A DNA stretch of 34,294 bases from Candidatus Nomurabacteria bacterium (lineage in GTDB: Bacteria > Patescibacteriota > Minisyncoccia > Phycocordibacterales > UBA9973). A program made the position numbers and the translations under genes. Where the stretch lies: assembly GCA_026396015.1 (NCBI GenBank), contig JAPLXP010000011.1, positions 79,897 to 114,190 on the forward strand, read 5' to 3'. The notes beneath the pieces were generated by a model. The model worked only from the letters and a program-made list of their open reading frames with translations, ran no database searches and was not told where the DNA came from. Of this stretch, positions 16,417-25,210 are shown in pieces. Position 1 is the stretch's first letter; each line of letters begins with the position of its first letter.

Positions 16417-17040
16417 TTAATAATCAAGAACTACAATCTCGCCTTCACGACCTGCTAGTTCTTTTGCTTTGATTGTCAATTTTTCTATCGCTCTTGTATT
16501 CTCCTGACCACCCTCCTTGAGGAATGCTTTGAGAGTCTTCTCGTCATAGTCCATCGGGATTATAATTTTAGCCTCAAGATTCAGACCCACTTTGTATGCC
16601 TCAGCTACAGACAGAGATTCGCCACCGATTGGTACAAACAATATATCTGGTGCCTCGATTTGTGCACGTACAGCTGAGGTCAATGCGTCATTTGATACTG
16701 GACCCAATATTCCGAGAGTAATATTTTCGATTGAAATAGTGTAGATAGTATTGATGTATTTTTTGCCACCGAGAGATGCCTCTGTGCCTACACCTTTGAT
16801 AAAGATACCCTTGATCTCATAGTCACCAGCACCAGAAACAGAAAAAGGCACATTGTCGCCATGAGTAACTGTATCAAAGCCATTGTAGTCAGGGTGATTT
16901 GTAGTAGAGAGCGCTATATCAGAACCAAAACGTGTAATCTTGCCATCCCATTTTGTATCTTTACTGATAGGGTTAAAAGCCACCGTTAAATCTCCTTGCT
17001 GGATTTTAAAAAATTGGCGACCATTGTATGTGATAATCAT
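16417..17040 (-). CDS. MBL-fold (UlaG-like) metal-dependent hydrolase homologue, apparently lacking the canonical metal motif
   Basis: MIITYNGRQFFKIQQGDLTVAFNPISKDTKW; ALSTTNHPDYNGFD replaces HxHxDH; ILFVPIGGESLSVAEA. Confidence 0.75.
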   Translation of the reverse strand: MIITYNGRQFFKIQQGDLTVAFNPISKDTKWDGKITRFGSDIALSTTNHPDYNGFDTVTHGDNVPFSVSGAGDYEIKGIFIKGVGTEASLGGKKYINTIYTISIENITLGILGPVSNDALTSAVRAQIEAPDILFVPIGGESLSVAEAYKVGLNLEAKIIIPMDYDEKTLKAFLKEGGQENTRAIEKLTIKAKELAGREGEIVVLDY

Positions 17041-17072
17041 ACGAGTATTATATCAAATATATAAAAAAAAAG

Positions 17073-17106
17073 AAGACCCAAATAGAAATAATTCTAATTG
17101 GGTCTT
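17073..17106. terminator. Bidirectional intrinsic terminator
   Basis: AAGACCCAAATAGAA-ataa-TTCTAATTGGGTCTT. Confidence 0.8.
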
Positions 17107-17119
17107 ATGGGCCTTGTTT

Positions 17120-17554
17120 TTAAAAAAAGTATAAACTTCCTCCTTTTTGTTGGATGAAATTTAACATTAAAGAATGACTTTTTTGTGCAGTCATTTCATC
17201 ATGTTTTACTTTTTTAAAGTAAGAAGAATGCAATCTTGCTGCAATTTCTTTTACTTTTTCTTTTGCAGTTTCGTTTAAAGCAATAATATCCTTATCAAGA
17301 ATACCTACTAAAAATTCAACTGATGATCTTTTTTCTTCATCATTTAAAGATGAATCTTTTTGAATACAATTTTCATTTATAGAAAACTCAATAAGAAGTA
17401 AATTTTTTGCATTTCTTACTTTTTCTAAGCAATGATCATCTAATTTTTGCCAAAATTTTTGCTCTTCGGTTAAAATAACCGGTTTTTCATTTTTGATAAA
17501 TTCTCTGGCAAAGATTGAAAATTCACCTTTGTGATTCAAAACTAATACATTCAT
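17120..17554 (-). CDS. Hypothetical protein, 144 aa
   Basis: Intact ORF with near-consensus promoter upstream and terminator downstream. Confidence 0.7.
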   Translation of the reverse strand: MNVLVLNHKGEFSIFAREFIKNEKPVILTEEQKFWQKLDDHCLEKVRNAKNLLLIEFSINENCIQKDSSLNDEEKRSSVEFLVGILDKDIIALNETAKEKVKEIAARLHSSYFKKVKHDEMTAQKSHSLMLNFIQQKGGSLYFF

Positions 17555-17581
17555 TATAATATGGTTTTAAAATTTGTGTAT

Positions 17582-17610
17582 ATTATACACCTTTTGGACT
17601 AGATAGTCAA
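17582..17610 (-). promoter_or_regulatory. Near-consensus sigma70 promoter for the 144-aa gene
   Basis: Minus strand TTGACT - 17 nt - TATAAT. Confidence 0.8.
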
Positions 17611-17612
17611 GC

Positions 17613-17641
17613 TTGCAAAAGTCCTTATTTTATGGTATCTT
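17613..17641 (+). promoter_or_regulatory. Sigma70-type promoter of the rpsA leader
   Basis: TTGCAA - 17 nt - TATCTT; predicted start about 17648-17650, just before the structured leader. Confidence 0.65.
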
Positions 17642-17650
17642 TTTGATATT

Positions 17651-17772
17651 ACTAGCCCAGTGTGTGGATATCCCTTGGGAGTGCAACATTAATATAAATG
17701 CACTACAAGACCCATATATTGTGCCGCTGTTCCCTATCACCCTCGGGTGGATGTAGGAATGGGCGGTTTTTT
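17651..17772 (+). ncRNA. Structured leader or small RNA upstream of rpsA ending in a terminator-like hairpin
   Basis: GTGCA/TGCAC hairpin; CCGCtgTTCCCTAtCACCCtcGGGTGgatgTAGGAAtggGCGG followed by TTTTTT; GCCCA (17655-17659) can pair with TGGGC (17760-17764). Confidence 0.65.
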
Positions 17773-17784
17773 AATTTTTAAATT

Positions 17785-18912
17785 ATGAAAAAAGACGAAA
17801 AAGAAGTTTTAGACAGTGTTGTAGAACATGCCAAAGCTGAACTCTCAAGTGTCGGCAAGATGCTTGAAAAGACTGAACTCCCACCGATGGTGGATGCTCT
17901 AGTCGAGGGTCCAGTGATCATGATCATGAAGTCATCTGTATATATCGATCTTGCACCATACGGTACAGGTATCATCTATGGACGTGAATTCATCAACGCA
18001 AAAGACATCATCAAGAAGGTAAACATTGGTGACGTAGTAAAGGCAAAGGTTGTATCAGCTGGAAACGATGAAGGTTATATTGAACTCTCATTGAAGGAAG
18101 CAAAACAAGCTCTAATCTGGAGTGAAGCTGATAAGGCAATCAAGTCAAAGACATTACTCGAAATCACAGTAAAGGAGGCAAACAAGGGTGGACTTATCCT
18201 TGAATGGCAAGGTATCGCAGGATTCCTACCAGCATCTCAGCTTTCAAGTGAGCACTACCCAAGAGTAGAAGATTCCGATAAGGACAAGATCCTAAAAGAA
18301 TTAAAGAAACTAGTTGGCAAGCGCATCAATGTGATCATGATCTCTGCACTTCCAAAAGAAGGCAAGCTCATCTTCTCTGAGAAAGACAACAATCCAGAAG
18401 AGCGCCAGGCAGTAGTAGGAAAATACACTGTAGGTGATGCTATCGATTGTACAGTAGCTGGTATCGTAGACTTTGGAGTATTCCTAAAAGTTGAAGAAGG
18501 TCTAGAAGGTCTAGTACACATCTCTGAACTTGATTGGGGTCTAGTAGAAGATCCAAGAGCGCTATTTAAGATCGGCGACAAAGTAAAAGCTAAGATCATC
18601 GAAATCAAAGAAGGTAAAATCTCTCTTTCAATCAAGGCTCTAAAAGAAAACCCATGGAAGGAATTCGAGACTACATTGAAAAAAGGTGATATCGTATCTG
18701 GAGTAGTGATCAAGTTCAACAAACACGGCGCATTGGTATCTATCAAGCAAGGTGTAGCAGGACTAGTACACAATTCAGGATTTGGATCTGAGGAAAAGCT
18801 AAAGAAGACACTAGAGATGGGTAAGACATACAATTTCCAAGTGACACTATTTGAACCAAAGGACCAGAGAATGACTCTAGTATTCCTAGACGACAAAAAA
18901 GCAACTGCATAA
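17785..18912 (+). CDS. rpsA: 30S ribosomal protein S1 (four S1 repeats)
   Basis: Repeated S1 motifs: GDAIDCTVAGIVDFGVFLKVEEGLEGLVHISELDW; GDIVSGVVIKFNKHGALVSIKQGVAGLVHNS. Confidence 0.92.
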   Translation: MKKDEKEVLDSVVEHAKAELSSVGKMLEKTELPPMVDALVEGPVIMIMKSSVYIDLAPYGTGIIYGREFINAKDIIKKVNIGDVVKAKVVSAGNDEGYIELSLKEAKQALIWSEADKAIKSKTLLEITVKEANKGGLILEWQGIAGFLPASQLSSEHYPRVEDSDKDKILKELKKLVGKRINVIMISALPKEGKLIFSEKDNNPEERQAVVGKYTVGDAIDCTVAGIVDFGVFLKVEEGLEGLVHISELDWGLVEDPRALFKIGDKVKAKIIEIKEGKISLSIKALKENPWKEFETTLKKGDIVSGVVIKFNKHGALVSIKQGVAGLVHNSGFGSEEKLKKTLEMGKTYNFQVTLFEPKDQRMTLVFLDDKKATA

Positions 18913-18933
18913 TCTATATAAATAGACGCATTA

Positions 18934-18967
18934 AAAAATCCCTCGAACGAAAGTTCGAGGGATTTTT
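18934..18967. terminator. Bidirectional terminator, CCCTCG-family copy 1
   Basis: AAAAATCCCTCGAAC-gaaa-GTTCGAGGGATTTTT. Confidence 0.9.
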
Positions 18968-18971
18968 GATG

Positions 18972-19748
18972 TTAATTATCTTCTGGTATTTTTTTGACAG
19001 CATTTTTAGGGACCCAGTAAGTCCTCCCTTTTAGATCTTTATCAAGAAGAACAATTTCGATTGCTAGCTTGGCTCCAACTGGAATCTTAGGTTTAGGAAT
19101 AGGATATGAATCTAAATAAAAAATAGTTGAGAGTTGGTTATGAGACCAGCTAAATTTAATTTTGTTTTTGTTCAAAAGCGTCTCAGCTCTTTTTTGTGAC
19201 TTTTTAGATAATTCTCGAGCTTTTTTAATAATTGGCTCAGAAAATTCTTTCCAACTCTCTGCCCACTTATCATTTTTATTAAAAAGCTGAATTTTATCAT
19301 TATCATCAAGGTAAAGATAATAATCTTCTATATTTTCAGACAAATTTAGAATTTGTTTATTAAATGTATTTCCTTCACTAGCAGTAAAAACCTTTGTTCC
19401 CTTAATCAATCCTCCCATCGGTACTTTTGAATCGCTAAAGACTGGCAATATAAAAATGTCAGGAATATCTTTTTTAACTAAATATTCAGAATAATTTTCA
19501 AGAATATCTTGAACAAGTTTCTTATTCAAAAAAGGTTTCAAACCATTTTTTTCTGTTGGCTTAAAAGGTAATCCGCATGAATCACAAAAAAATTCACTAG
19601 TGACCCATTTAGGTACGTGATGATTATTTCCACCATATCGCACCTTGCTACTATCAATATGTCCGCGATTAAGAATGAAAACTTCAAGGATAGACCCTTC
19701 TTTGCATGAGATACATTTGAACCCTGTGTTTATTGATAAATTTTTCAT
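18972..19748 (-). CDS. Hypothetical protein with putative zinc-binding CxxC pairs
   Basis: CISC near the N-terminus and FFCDSCG about 40 residues later; 258-aa ORF with promoter and terminator. Confidence 0.7.
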   Translation of the reverse strand: MKNLSINTGFKCISCKEGSILEVFILNRGHIDSSKVRYGGNNHHVPKWVTSEFFCDSCGLPFKPTEKNGLKPFLNKKLVQDILENYSEYLVKKDIPDIFILPVFSDSKVPMGGLIKGTKVFTASEGNTFNKQILNLSENIEDYYLYLDDNDKIQLFNKNDKWAESWKEFSEPIIKKARELSKKSQKRAETLLNKNKIKFSWSHNQLSTIFYLDSYPIPKPKIPVGAKLAIEIVLLDKDLKGRTYWVPKNAVKKIPEDN

Positions 19749-19768
19749 ATTTTTAAAGATTTTTCTTT

Positions 19769-19797
19769 AGGATACAATATATAAGGTTTTTTGTAAA
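19769..19797 (-). promoter_or_regulatory. Promoter of the 258-aa gene, shared promoter family
   Basis: Minus strand TTTACA - 17 nt - TATCCT, near identical to 21266-21294 and 22012-22040. Confidence 0.75.
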
Positions 19798-19834
19798 TGA
19801 TATTAAAAAATATAAAAAGGCTTTTATTATATGG

Positions 19835-19863
19835 TTGACATTTACACTTTTTTAATTTAAAGT
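19835..19863 (+). promoter_or_regulatory. Promoter of the 146-aa membrane protein gene
   Basis: TTGACA - 17 nt - TAAAGT. Confidence 0.65.
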
Positions 19864-19895
19864 ATATCTTAAATTCACCTTTAATAATAAAAATT

Positions 19896-20336
19896 ATGTT
19901 TAGAAAAATTGTTTTAGCCACTGCCGTAACAATGGGCGTAATCGGATTGTTGTTATATTTTGTAGCACCTACTGCCCTAGTTGATCTTATGTTAATAGCA
20001 TCCTATCTCTCATTTCTCTATTTAGTGTTTAGTATTTATCAAATTAACTCATGGAATTCAACTCAAAGAACATTCGTTGCTGTGTTATTTGCTATACTTG
20101 CAGGATTTATACCTCTCATTGAGCTATGTGTGATAAGTTCTAATATGAATGTTAGACCACTTCGTGAGGCAGCAAATTTTGCACACGAAAATCATTATGG
20201 AATATTTACTCAACTTAAATACGAAGGTGAAATAGTCTTCTCGACTGTTCTTCCTGTAATTATAATGTGGGTTGGATATTTATTTAAAAAACCAGCAGAT
20301 GAAGATAAAATATGGTGGTTAGACTTTCCTGATTAG
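19896..20336 (+). CDS. Multi-pass membrane protein, unknown function
   Basis: 146 aa with about four hydrophobic segments; promoter upstream and terminator downstream. Confidence 0.7.
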   Translation: MFRKIVLATAVTMGVIGLLLYFVAPTALVDLMLIASYLSFLYLVFSIYQINSWNSTQRTFVAVLFAILAGFIPLIELCVISSNMNVRPLREAANFAHENHYGIFTQLKYEGEIVFSTVLPVIIMWVGYLFKKPADEDKIWWLDFPD

Positions 20337-20364
20337 GATGAAGATTTTTTTATCGCAAAATCGA

Positions 20365-20392
20365 AAAAGGCAGGATCTAATCCTGTCTTTTT
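20365..20392 (+). terminator. Intrinsic terminator of the 146-aa gene
   Basis: AAAGGCAGGAT-cta-ATCCTGTCTTTTT. Confidence 0.75.
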
Positions 20393-20473
20393 ATTTATAT
20401 ACCTAAAAATTATAATTTAAAAGAGTGAACAATTAACTTTACAAGAACAGTACTCATGTAATTCCACTAAGAT

Positions 20474-20509
20474 CAAAAAATCCCTCGAACGAAAGTTCGA
20501 GGGATTTTT
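20474..20509. terminator. CCCTCG-family terminator, copy 2
   Basis: AAAAATCCCTCGAAC-gaaa-GTTCGAGGGATTTTT, identical to copy 1. Confidence 0.9.
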
Positions 20510-20528
20510 AATTTTAGAATACAATAAA

Positions 20529-21245
20529 TTAAGAAGAAAAATTATGATTGTATATTTCTTTCGTAGAATAAATTCCTTTTGACCAAAGGCAACCCTGAAT
20601 AAATCCCAACAACCTGTTAGCATCTTCAATTTGAAGTACCCCCGATTCAATACCAATTTCCATTTGATCCAGCATCCACTCACAATGACCGAGGTTTTGA
20701 CTTCGATTAGGTTTTAGTTTATCTTCTGAAAACTTTTGGCATGAATCTTGAAATTCCAAATCTGGATAATTTTTAATAACTTTTTTATAAAGAATAATAA
20801 TTTCTAAAATTCTTTCTAGTGAAATTAGAGGTTCAAAGTAAACAAATTCATTACTATCCTGATTTTTAAAAAAGAAATAAAAAATAGCGTACACAACTAA
20901 ACAATTAGAGATAAACCATAAATTGGAAATAATACGATAGTCATAAAAAACCGAAAAGCAAGATATGGCCGTCCAAAGTATCATTAAAACACGCAAAGAA
21001 CGAAAAAATTTTATTGTTTCCATATTTTTTTCTTTTGTCGTTTCAGGTTTATTATTTAAATTATCGATTAATTCTATTCTACTTAATACAAACCTACCCA
21101 ATAGATAAAGAAGAAAAATACCAACACAGAAGACAATGGAAATAATGTAATCATAAGGATTTGACCTGTCGCGATTAAAATAATTCAATGAGACTAAGGC
21201 ATATAACAATACCCATACTAATTTGATTTTAGTTGATTTTTTCAT
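20529..21245 (-). CDS. Membrane protein, unknown function
   Basis: 238-aa ORF with about four N-terminal hydrophobic segments and a soluble C-terminus. Confidence 0.7.
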   Translation of the reverse strand: MKKSTKIKLVWVLLYALVSLNYFNRDRSNPYDYIISIVFCVGIFLLYLLGRFVLSRIELIDNLNNKPETTKEKNMETIKFFRSLRVLMILWTAISCFSVFYDYRIISNLWFISNCLVVYAIFYFFFKNQDSNEFVYFEPLISLERILEIIILYKKVIKNYPDLEFQDSCQKFSEDKLKPNRSQNLGHCEWMLDQMEIGIESGVLQIEDANRLLGFIQGCLWSKGIYSTKEIYNHNFSS

Positions 21246-21265
21246 GATTTTAAGTTTTTTCTTTT

Positions 21266-21294
21266 AGATTACAATATATATGACTTTTTGTAAA
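21266..21294 (-). promoter_or_regulatory. Promoter of the 238-aa gene, shared promoter family
   Basis: Minus strand TTTACA - 17 nt - TAATCT. Confidence 0.78.
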
Positions 21295-21302
21295 TGACAT
21301 TA

Positions 21303-21338
21303 AAAAATCCCTCGAGGCGCAAGCCACGAGGGATTTTT
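21303..21338 (-). terminator. CCCTCG-family terminator, copy 3
   Basis: AAAAATCCCTCGaGGCgcaaGCCaCGAGGGATTTTT. Confidence 0.9.
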
Positions 21339-21357
21339 GATATTTACAAACAATTCA

Positions 21358-21984
21358 TTATTTGCTTTTCATTACATCAGGAATCTGATTTAGGAAATCT
21401 GGTGTCCACGAATCATCAAACCAATAATTCATACTCATAAATACATTTTTTGATATGTCCCAAATATCTAAACCATCAATCGTATTTTTATGATCAGCTT
21501 CTTCTAATATCACAGTGAGCTTATTAATAAAATAATTTACAGTATCCACAAAAGTTGGTATTACGGGATTATTCTTGTTTAATTGTTCAATGGGAATTAG
21601 TAGAGTCATATCTTCTCCACTTAATTTAATGTTAATATATTCTTCACAATCTTTTTTGCTGAATTCAGCAGTATTACAAATTGAAAGAATATTCACAATT
21701 GTTTTTAACATTGCCTGTCTAAATTCCACACCACTAGTACTCATGTTTTCATTTGGACGAGAAAAAAGATCCCGCTCCCACACACTCGTGTGTTGTTTTT
21801 CAAAAGGTATCTTCATTCTAATCTTATGGACTGATTTCAATAAATGAAGCAACCCATGTTTGAGTGCAAATATTTTTGCCTCAGTCTCAGTTAAATGCTT
21901 CATGGCAGGGTAATTCTCTGCATTGTAAATATACCTTGAGTTCACGTATTCAAAGGCATCGGAAAAGTTTTGTATTTGTAACAT
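21358..21984 (-). CDS. Hypothetical soluble protein, 208 aa
   Basis: Intact ORF with dedicated promoter and terminator. Confidence 0.7.
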   Translation of the reverse strand: MLQIQNFSDAFEYVNSRYIYNAENYPAMKHLTETEAKIFALKHGLLHLLKSVHKIRMKIPFEKQHTSVWERDLFSRPNENMSTSGVEFRQAMLKTIVNILSICNTAEFSKKDCEEYINIKLSGEDMTLLIPIEQLNKNNPVIPTFVDTVNYFINKLTVILEEADHKNTIDGLDIWDISKNVFMSMNYWFDDSWTPDFLNQIPDVMKSK

Positions 21985-22011
21985 ATTTATAGGATTTAAG
22001 GATTTTCATTT

Positions 22012-22040
22012 AGATTACAATATTTATGGTTTTTTGTAAA
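22012..22040 (-). promoter_or_regulatory. Promoter of the 208-aa gene, shared promoter family
   Basis: Minus strand TTTACA - 17 nt - TAATCT. Confidence 0.78.
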
Positions 22041-22048
22041 TAGCATTA

Positions 22049-22085
22049 AAAAATCCCTCGAGGCGCAAGTCACGAGGGATTTTTT
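22049..22085 (-). terminator. CCCTCG-family terminator, copy 4
   Basis: AAAAATCCCTCGaGGCgcaaGTCaCGAGGGATTTTTT, following pth. Confidence 0.9.
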
Positions 22086-22100
22086 AATGCATAAGTGATT

Positions 22101-22661
22101 TTAATTGTATTTAGTCATCGCTTTATCGTAACCTTGGGAGATTATTGTAGTCAGCATATCGCCTACGAGTGGTGATACATCTTTCAAAAGTATAGACATC
22201 TCGTCTTTTGAAAAATTACCTAGAACATCTGGCTTGCGCAGAGTACCAGTGTCATCTAGGATGGATACGCCTACACGTACACGGACGAATTCACGAGAGT
22301 TTAGCTGCGTCATGATGGATTTGATACCATTGTGTCCGCCATCTCCCCTGTCATGCGATATTTTAATCTTGCCGAGTGGTAGATCTATATCATCTTGCAC
22401 TACGACGATGTCTTCATTTGTAAAATTATATTCTTTGATTAGATATGGCAGTATCGATCCAGTGTTATTCATAAAAGTCCCCGGCTTTGCAAATATTACA
22501 TCAGTATTTTCGAGTGTTGTATGAGCGAGATTTGAATTCGCATATTTATTAAAATTCCAATCTAGATTTTTATTTAAATTATCAAAAATAATCCACGCTA
22601 CATTGTGACGTGTTTCTGTATACTTTTCACCCGGATTACCGAGTCCGATGATTAATTTCAT
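22101..22661 (-). CDS. pth: Peptidyl-tRNA hydrolase
   Basis: MKLIIGLGNPGEKYTETRHNVAW; FAKPGTFMNNTG; VVQDDIDLPLGKIKI; GGHNGIKSI. Confidence 0.96.
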   Translation of the reverse strand: MKLIIGLGNPGEKYTETRHNVAWIIFDNLNKNLDWNFNKYANSNLAHTTLENTDVIFAKPGTFMNNTGSILPYLIKEYNFTNEDIVVVQDDIDLPLGKIKISHDRGDGGHNGIKSIMTQLNSREFVRVRVGVSILDDTGTLRKPDVLGNFSKDEMSILLKDVSPLVGDMLTTIISQGYDKAMTKYN

Positions 22662-22761
22662 ATGAATATAATAACATAGATTTTAGATTTAATCACAATT
22701 AGCATAGACCACATATTTGCCTATTCCGTCAAGCATATTTATATGTTAAAATGTGTCTTAT

Positions 22762-23370
22762 ATGGAAAATAACACTGAAGAAACAAAGGTAATTTCAAAA
22801 ACTAAGAGTAAATTGTGGATCAAAAAGCAACTACATGAATTTTGGGATTTAGTCAAATTCGCTGCCCTAGCATTATTGATTGTAATACCTATACGCACAT
22901 TCATCGCACAGCCATTCATAGTATCTGGTGAATCAATGTTCCCAACTTTTCATGATGGTCAATATCTCATCGTAGATGAGCTCTCTTATCATATGGGTAA
23001 TATCAAGCGTGGAGACGTTGTTATCTTTCGCTACCCCCATGACACAACAAGATTTTTTATAAAAAGAATTATTGGACTACCAAATGAGACAGTAAAGATT
23101 GAAGATGGGAAAGTCATGATCATAAATAAGGAAAACCCAGAAGGTTTTGTCTTGAATGAACCATACATCAATCAACCCTTCCATACTTATGACACAAAGA
23201 CTACAGGAGACGGAGAATACTTTGTGATGGGAGACAATAGAAATGCAAGTTCTGATTCTCGATTCTGGGGTCTAGTTCCTAAAAAATTATTAGTAGGTAG
23301 AGCATACCTCAGATTATTACCGACAGATACTGTTTCCTATCTACCAGGATATTATCCAGAAATAAAATAA
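22762..23370 (+). CDS. lepB: Signal peptidase I (ATG at 22762 preferred; GTG at 22753 also possible)
   Basis: FIVSGESMFPTFHDGQYLIVDE (Ser), RGDVVIFRYP, FFIKRIIGLPNETV (Lys), YFVMGDNRNASSDSRFWG. Confidence 0.95.
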   Translation: MENNTEETKVISKTKSKLWIKKQLHEFWDLVKFAALALLIVIPIRTFIAQPFIVSGESMFPTFHDGQYLIVDELSYHMGNIKRGDVVIFRYPHDTTRFFIKRIIGLPNETVKIEDGKVMIINKENPEGFVLNEPYINQPFHTYDTKTTGDGEYFVMGDNRNASSDSRFWGLVPKKLLVGRAYLRLLPTDTVSYLPGYYPEIK

Positions 23371-24672
23371 ATGAGTACACCAAATAAAAAAACAAATAAA
23401 GAAGCACCTGCATCCGTAAAAGGTATGCGTGATTTTATAGATGAACAATATTATCTATATCAGGGATTTTTTGAAAAGGCTCAAGAGATAGCTGTGTACT
23501 ATGGATTCAAGCCCATCAAGACTCCTATAGTTGAATTCAAAGATGTATATACATCTGGAGTAGGAGAAGGTACAGATATCGTGGACAAGGAAATGTATGA
23601 CTTCAAGACAAAAGGTGGCGATGAATTAGCACTCCGCCCAGAAGGTACAGCAGGTGTTGTACGCGCCTATATCGAGCACGGAATGCAGTCACTACCTCAG
23701 CCTGTGATGTTGTACTACTACGGACCATTTTTCCGTCATGACAATCCTCAGCGTGGACGTTATCGTGAGCTTCACCAATTTGGCCTTGAGATACTAGGTA
23801 CTGAAAAGAGTATTGCTGACGCATTGATAATAAAGACAACAATTGCAATTCTAGAAGAAGTAGGTGCAAAGAATCTAGTTGTAGATATCAATTCTATTGG
23901 GGACAAAGAGTCTCGCCCTGCATATATCAAGGAGCTTGTCAGTTACTACAAAAAGCACATCAATGAGCTAGGTGCTATAGACAAGGAGAGATTAAAGAAT
24001 AATCCCCTACGCATCCTAGACTCAAAGGACCCAAAGACAATATTGATAAATGAAGGCGCACCAGATGCTGTATCTTTTTTGACTGGTGATGCAAAGAAGC
24101 ACTTCAAGCAAGTATTGGAATATTTAGAGGAGATGGCTGTACCGTATCGTATAAATAAAAATCTAGTACGCGGACTATCATATTATACACACACTGTATT
24201 TGAAATAATCGAGATACCAGAAGATGAAGGCCTACCACCATTGACTATAGCTGGTGGAGGACGCTATGATTATCTCGCACGCATGCTAGGAAGCAAAAAG
24301 GATGTACCAGGTATGGGTGTAGGTATCGGAGTAGATAGAGTCATCGAATCCCCTTGGTACAACAGACCACTACCACGAGTATCAAAGAAGCCCAAGATGT
24401 ATTTCATACAACTTGGATTTGAAGCAAAATTAAAATCATTGAATGTCATTGAGATACTCCGCAAATCAAAAGTCCCAATAGCACAGTCACTCTCAAAAGA
24501 CAGTCTAGGATCCCAGCTTGCAGTAGCAGAAAAGATGGGTCTACATTATGCTATTATATTTGGACAAAAAGAAGCACTGGAGAATTCTGTCATCGTTCGC
24601 GACATGACTACAAGATCTCAAGAGACAGTAAAGATCACAAAACTTCTGGAGTATGTTAAGAATCTAAAATAA
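23371..24672 (+). CDS. hisS: Histidyl-tRNA synthetase
   Basis: VKGMRDF; LRPEGTAGVVRAYIEH; FFRHDNPQRGRYRELHQFGLEILG; RGLSYYTHTVFEI; GGGRYDYL. Confidence 0.96.
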   Translation: MSTPNKKTNKEAPASVKGMRDFIDEQYYLYQGFFEKAQEIAVYYGFKPIKTPIVEFKDVYTSGVGEGTDIVDKEMYDFKTKGGDELALRPEGTAGVVRAYIEHGMQSLPQPVMLYYYGPFFRHDNPQRGRYRELHQFGLEILGTEKSIADALIIKTTIAILEEVGAKNLVVDINSIGDKESRPAYIKELVSYYKKHINELGAIDKERLKNNPLRILDSKDPKTILINEGAPDAVSFLTGDAKKHFKQVLEYLEEMAVPYRINKNLVRGLSYYTHTVFEIIEIPEDEGLPPLTIAGGGRYDYLARMLGSKKDVPGMGVGIGVDRVIESPWYNRPLPRVSKKPKMYFIQLGFEAKLKSLNVIEILRKSKVPIAQSLSKDSLGSQLAVAEKMGLHYAIIFGQKEALENSVIVRDMTTRSQETVKITKLLEYVKNLK

Positions 24673-24673
24673 A

Positions 24674-25210
24674 ATGTCAGCAGAAATTGTACAAAATGGA
24701 CACCCCGTATTGCGTGAAATAGCAAAGGCTGTCCCAATAAAAGATATCAAGTCTGAAAAAATTCAAAAAATCCTGAAAGATATGTCTCTCGCATTAGCAT
24801 CCCAAGACGACGGGGTGGCTATTGCTGCACCTCAGATAGCTGTAGCATTACGAATATTTACAATATCTGGGAATGTATTCGATGAAGAATTCGCCCGTGG
24901 CAAGAAAAGTATAAAAGAAAAGAAACACGGCGACGTAGTATGCATCAATCCTGTTTTCACAAAAATATCAAAGGACAGAAAATTAATGCCCGAAGGATGT
25001 CTCTCCGTACGACCACTATATGGCAATGTTCGCAGATCTACACGTGCCACTATAGAGGCCTACAATGAGCATGGAGTGAAGTTTGTACTAGATGGCAAGG
25101 GGTTACTCGCTCACATCTTCCAGCACGAGATAGACCACCTAGATGGAATATTATTCATTGACAAGGCTCGAAATATTCATGAATCAGATGGAGAGAATGA
25201 ATTCAATTAA
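24674..25210 (+). CDS. def: Peptide deformylase
   Basis: GVAIAAPQ, EGCLS, QHEIDHLDG motifs. Confidence 0.95.
   Translation: MSAEIVQNGHPVLREIAKAVPIKDIKSEKIQKILKDMSLALASQDDGVAIAAPQIAVALRIFTISGNVFDEEFARGKKSIKEKKHGDVVCINPVFTKISKDRKLMPEGCLSVRPLYGNVRRSTRATIEAYNEHGVKFVLDGKGLLAHIFQHEIDHLDGILFIDKARNIHESDGENEFN

Noticed and set aside
18255-18896. 213-aa minus-strand ORF within rpsA (and other long antisense ORFs inside gyrA, mgtA, fmt and the ABC genes)
   Set aside because: Antisense to strongly supported conserved genes; Ser/Thr/Pro-rich shadow translations typical of the complementary strand.
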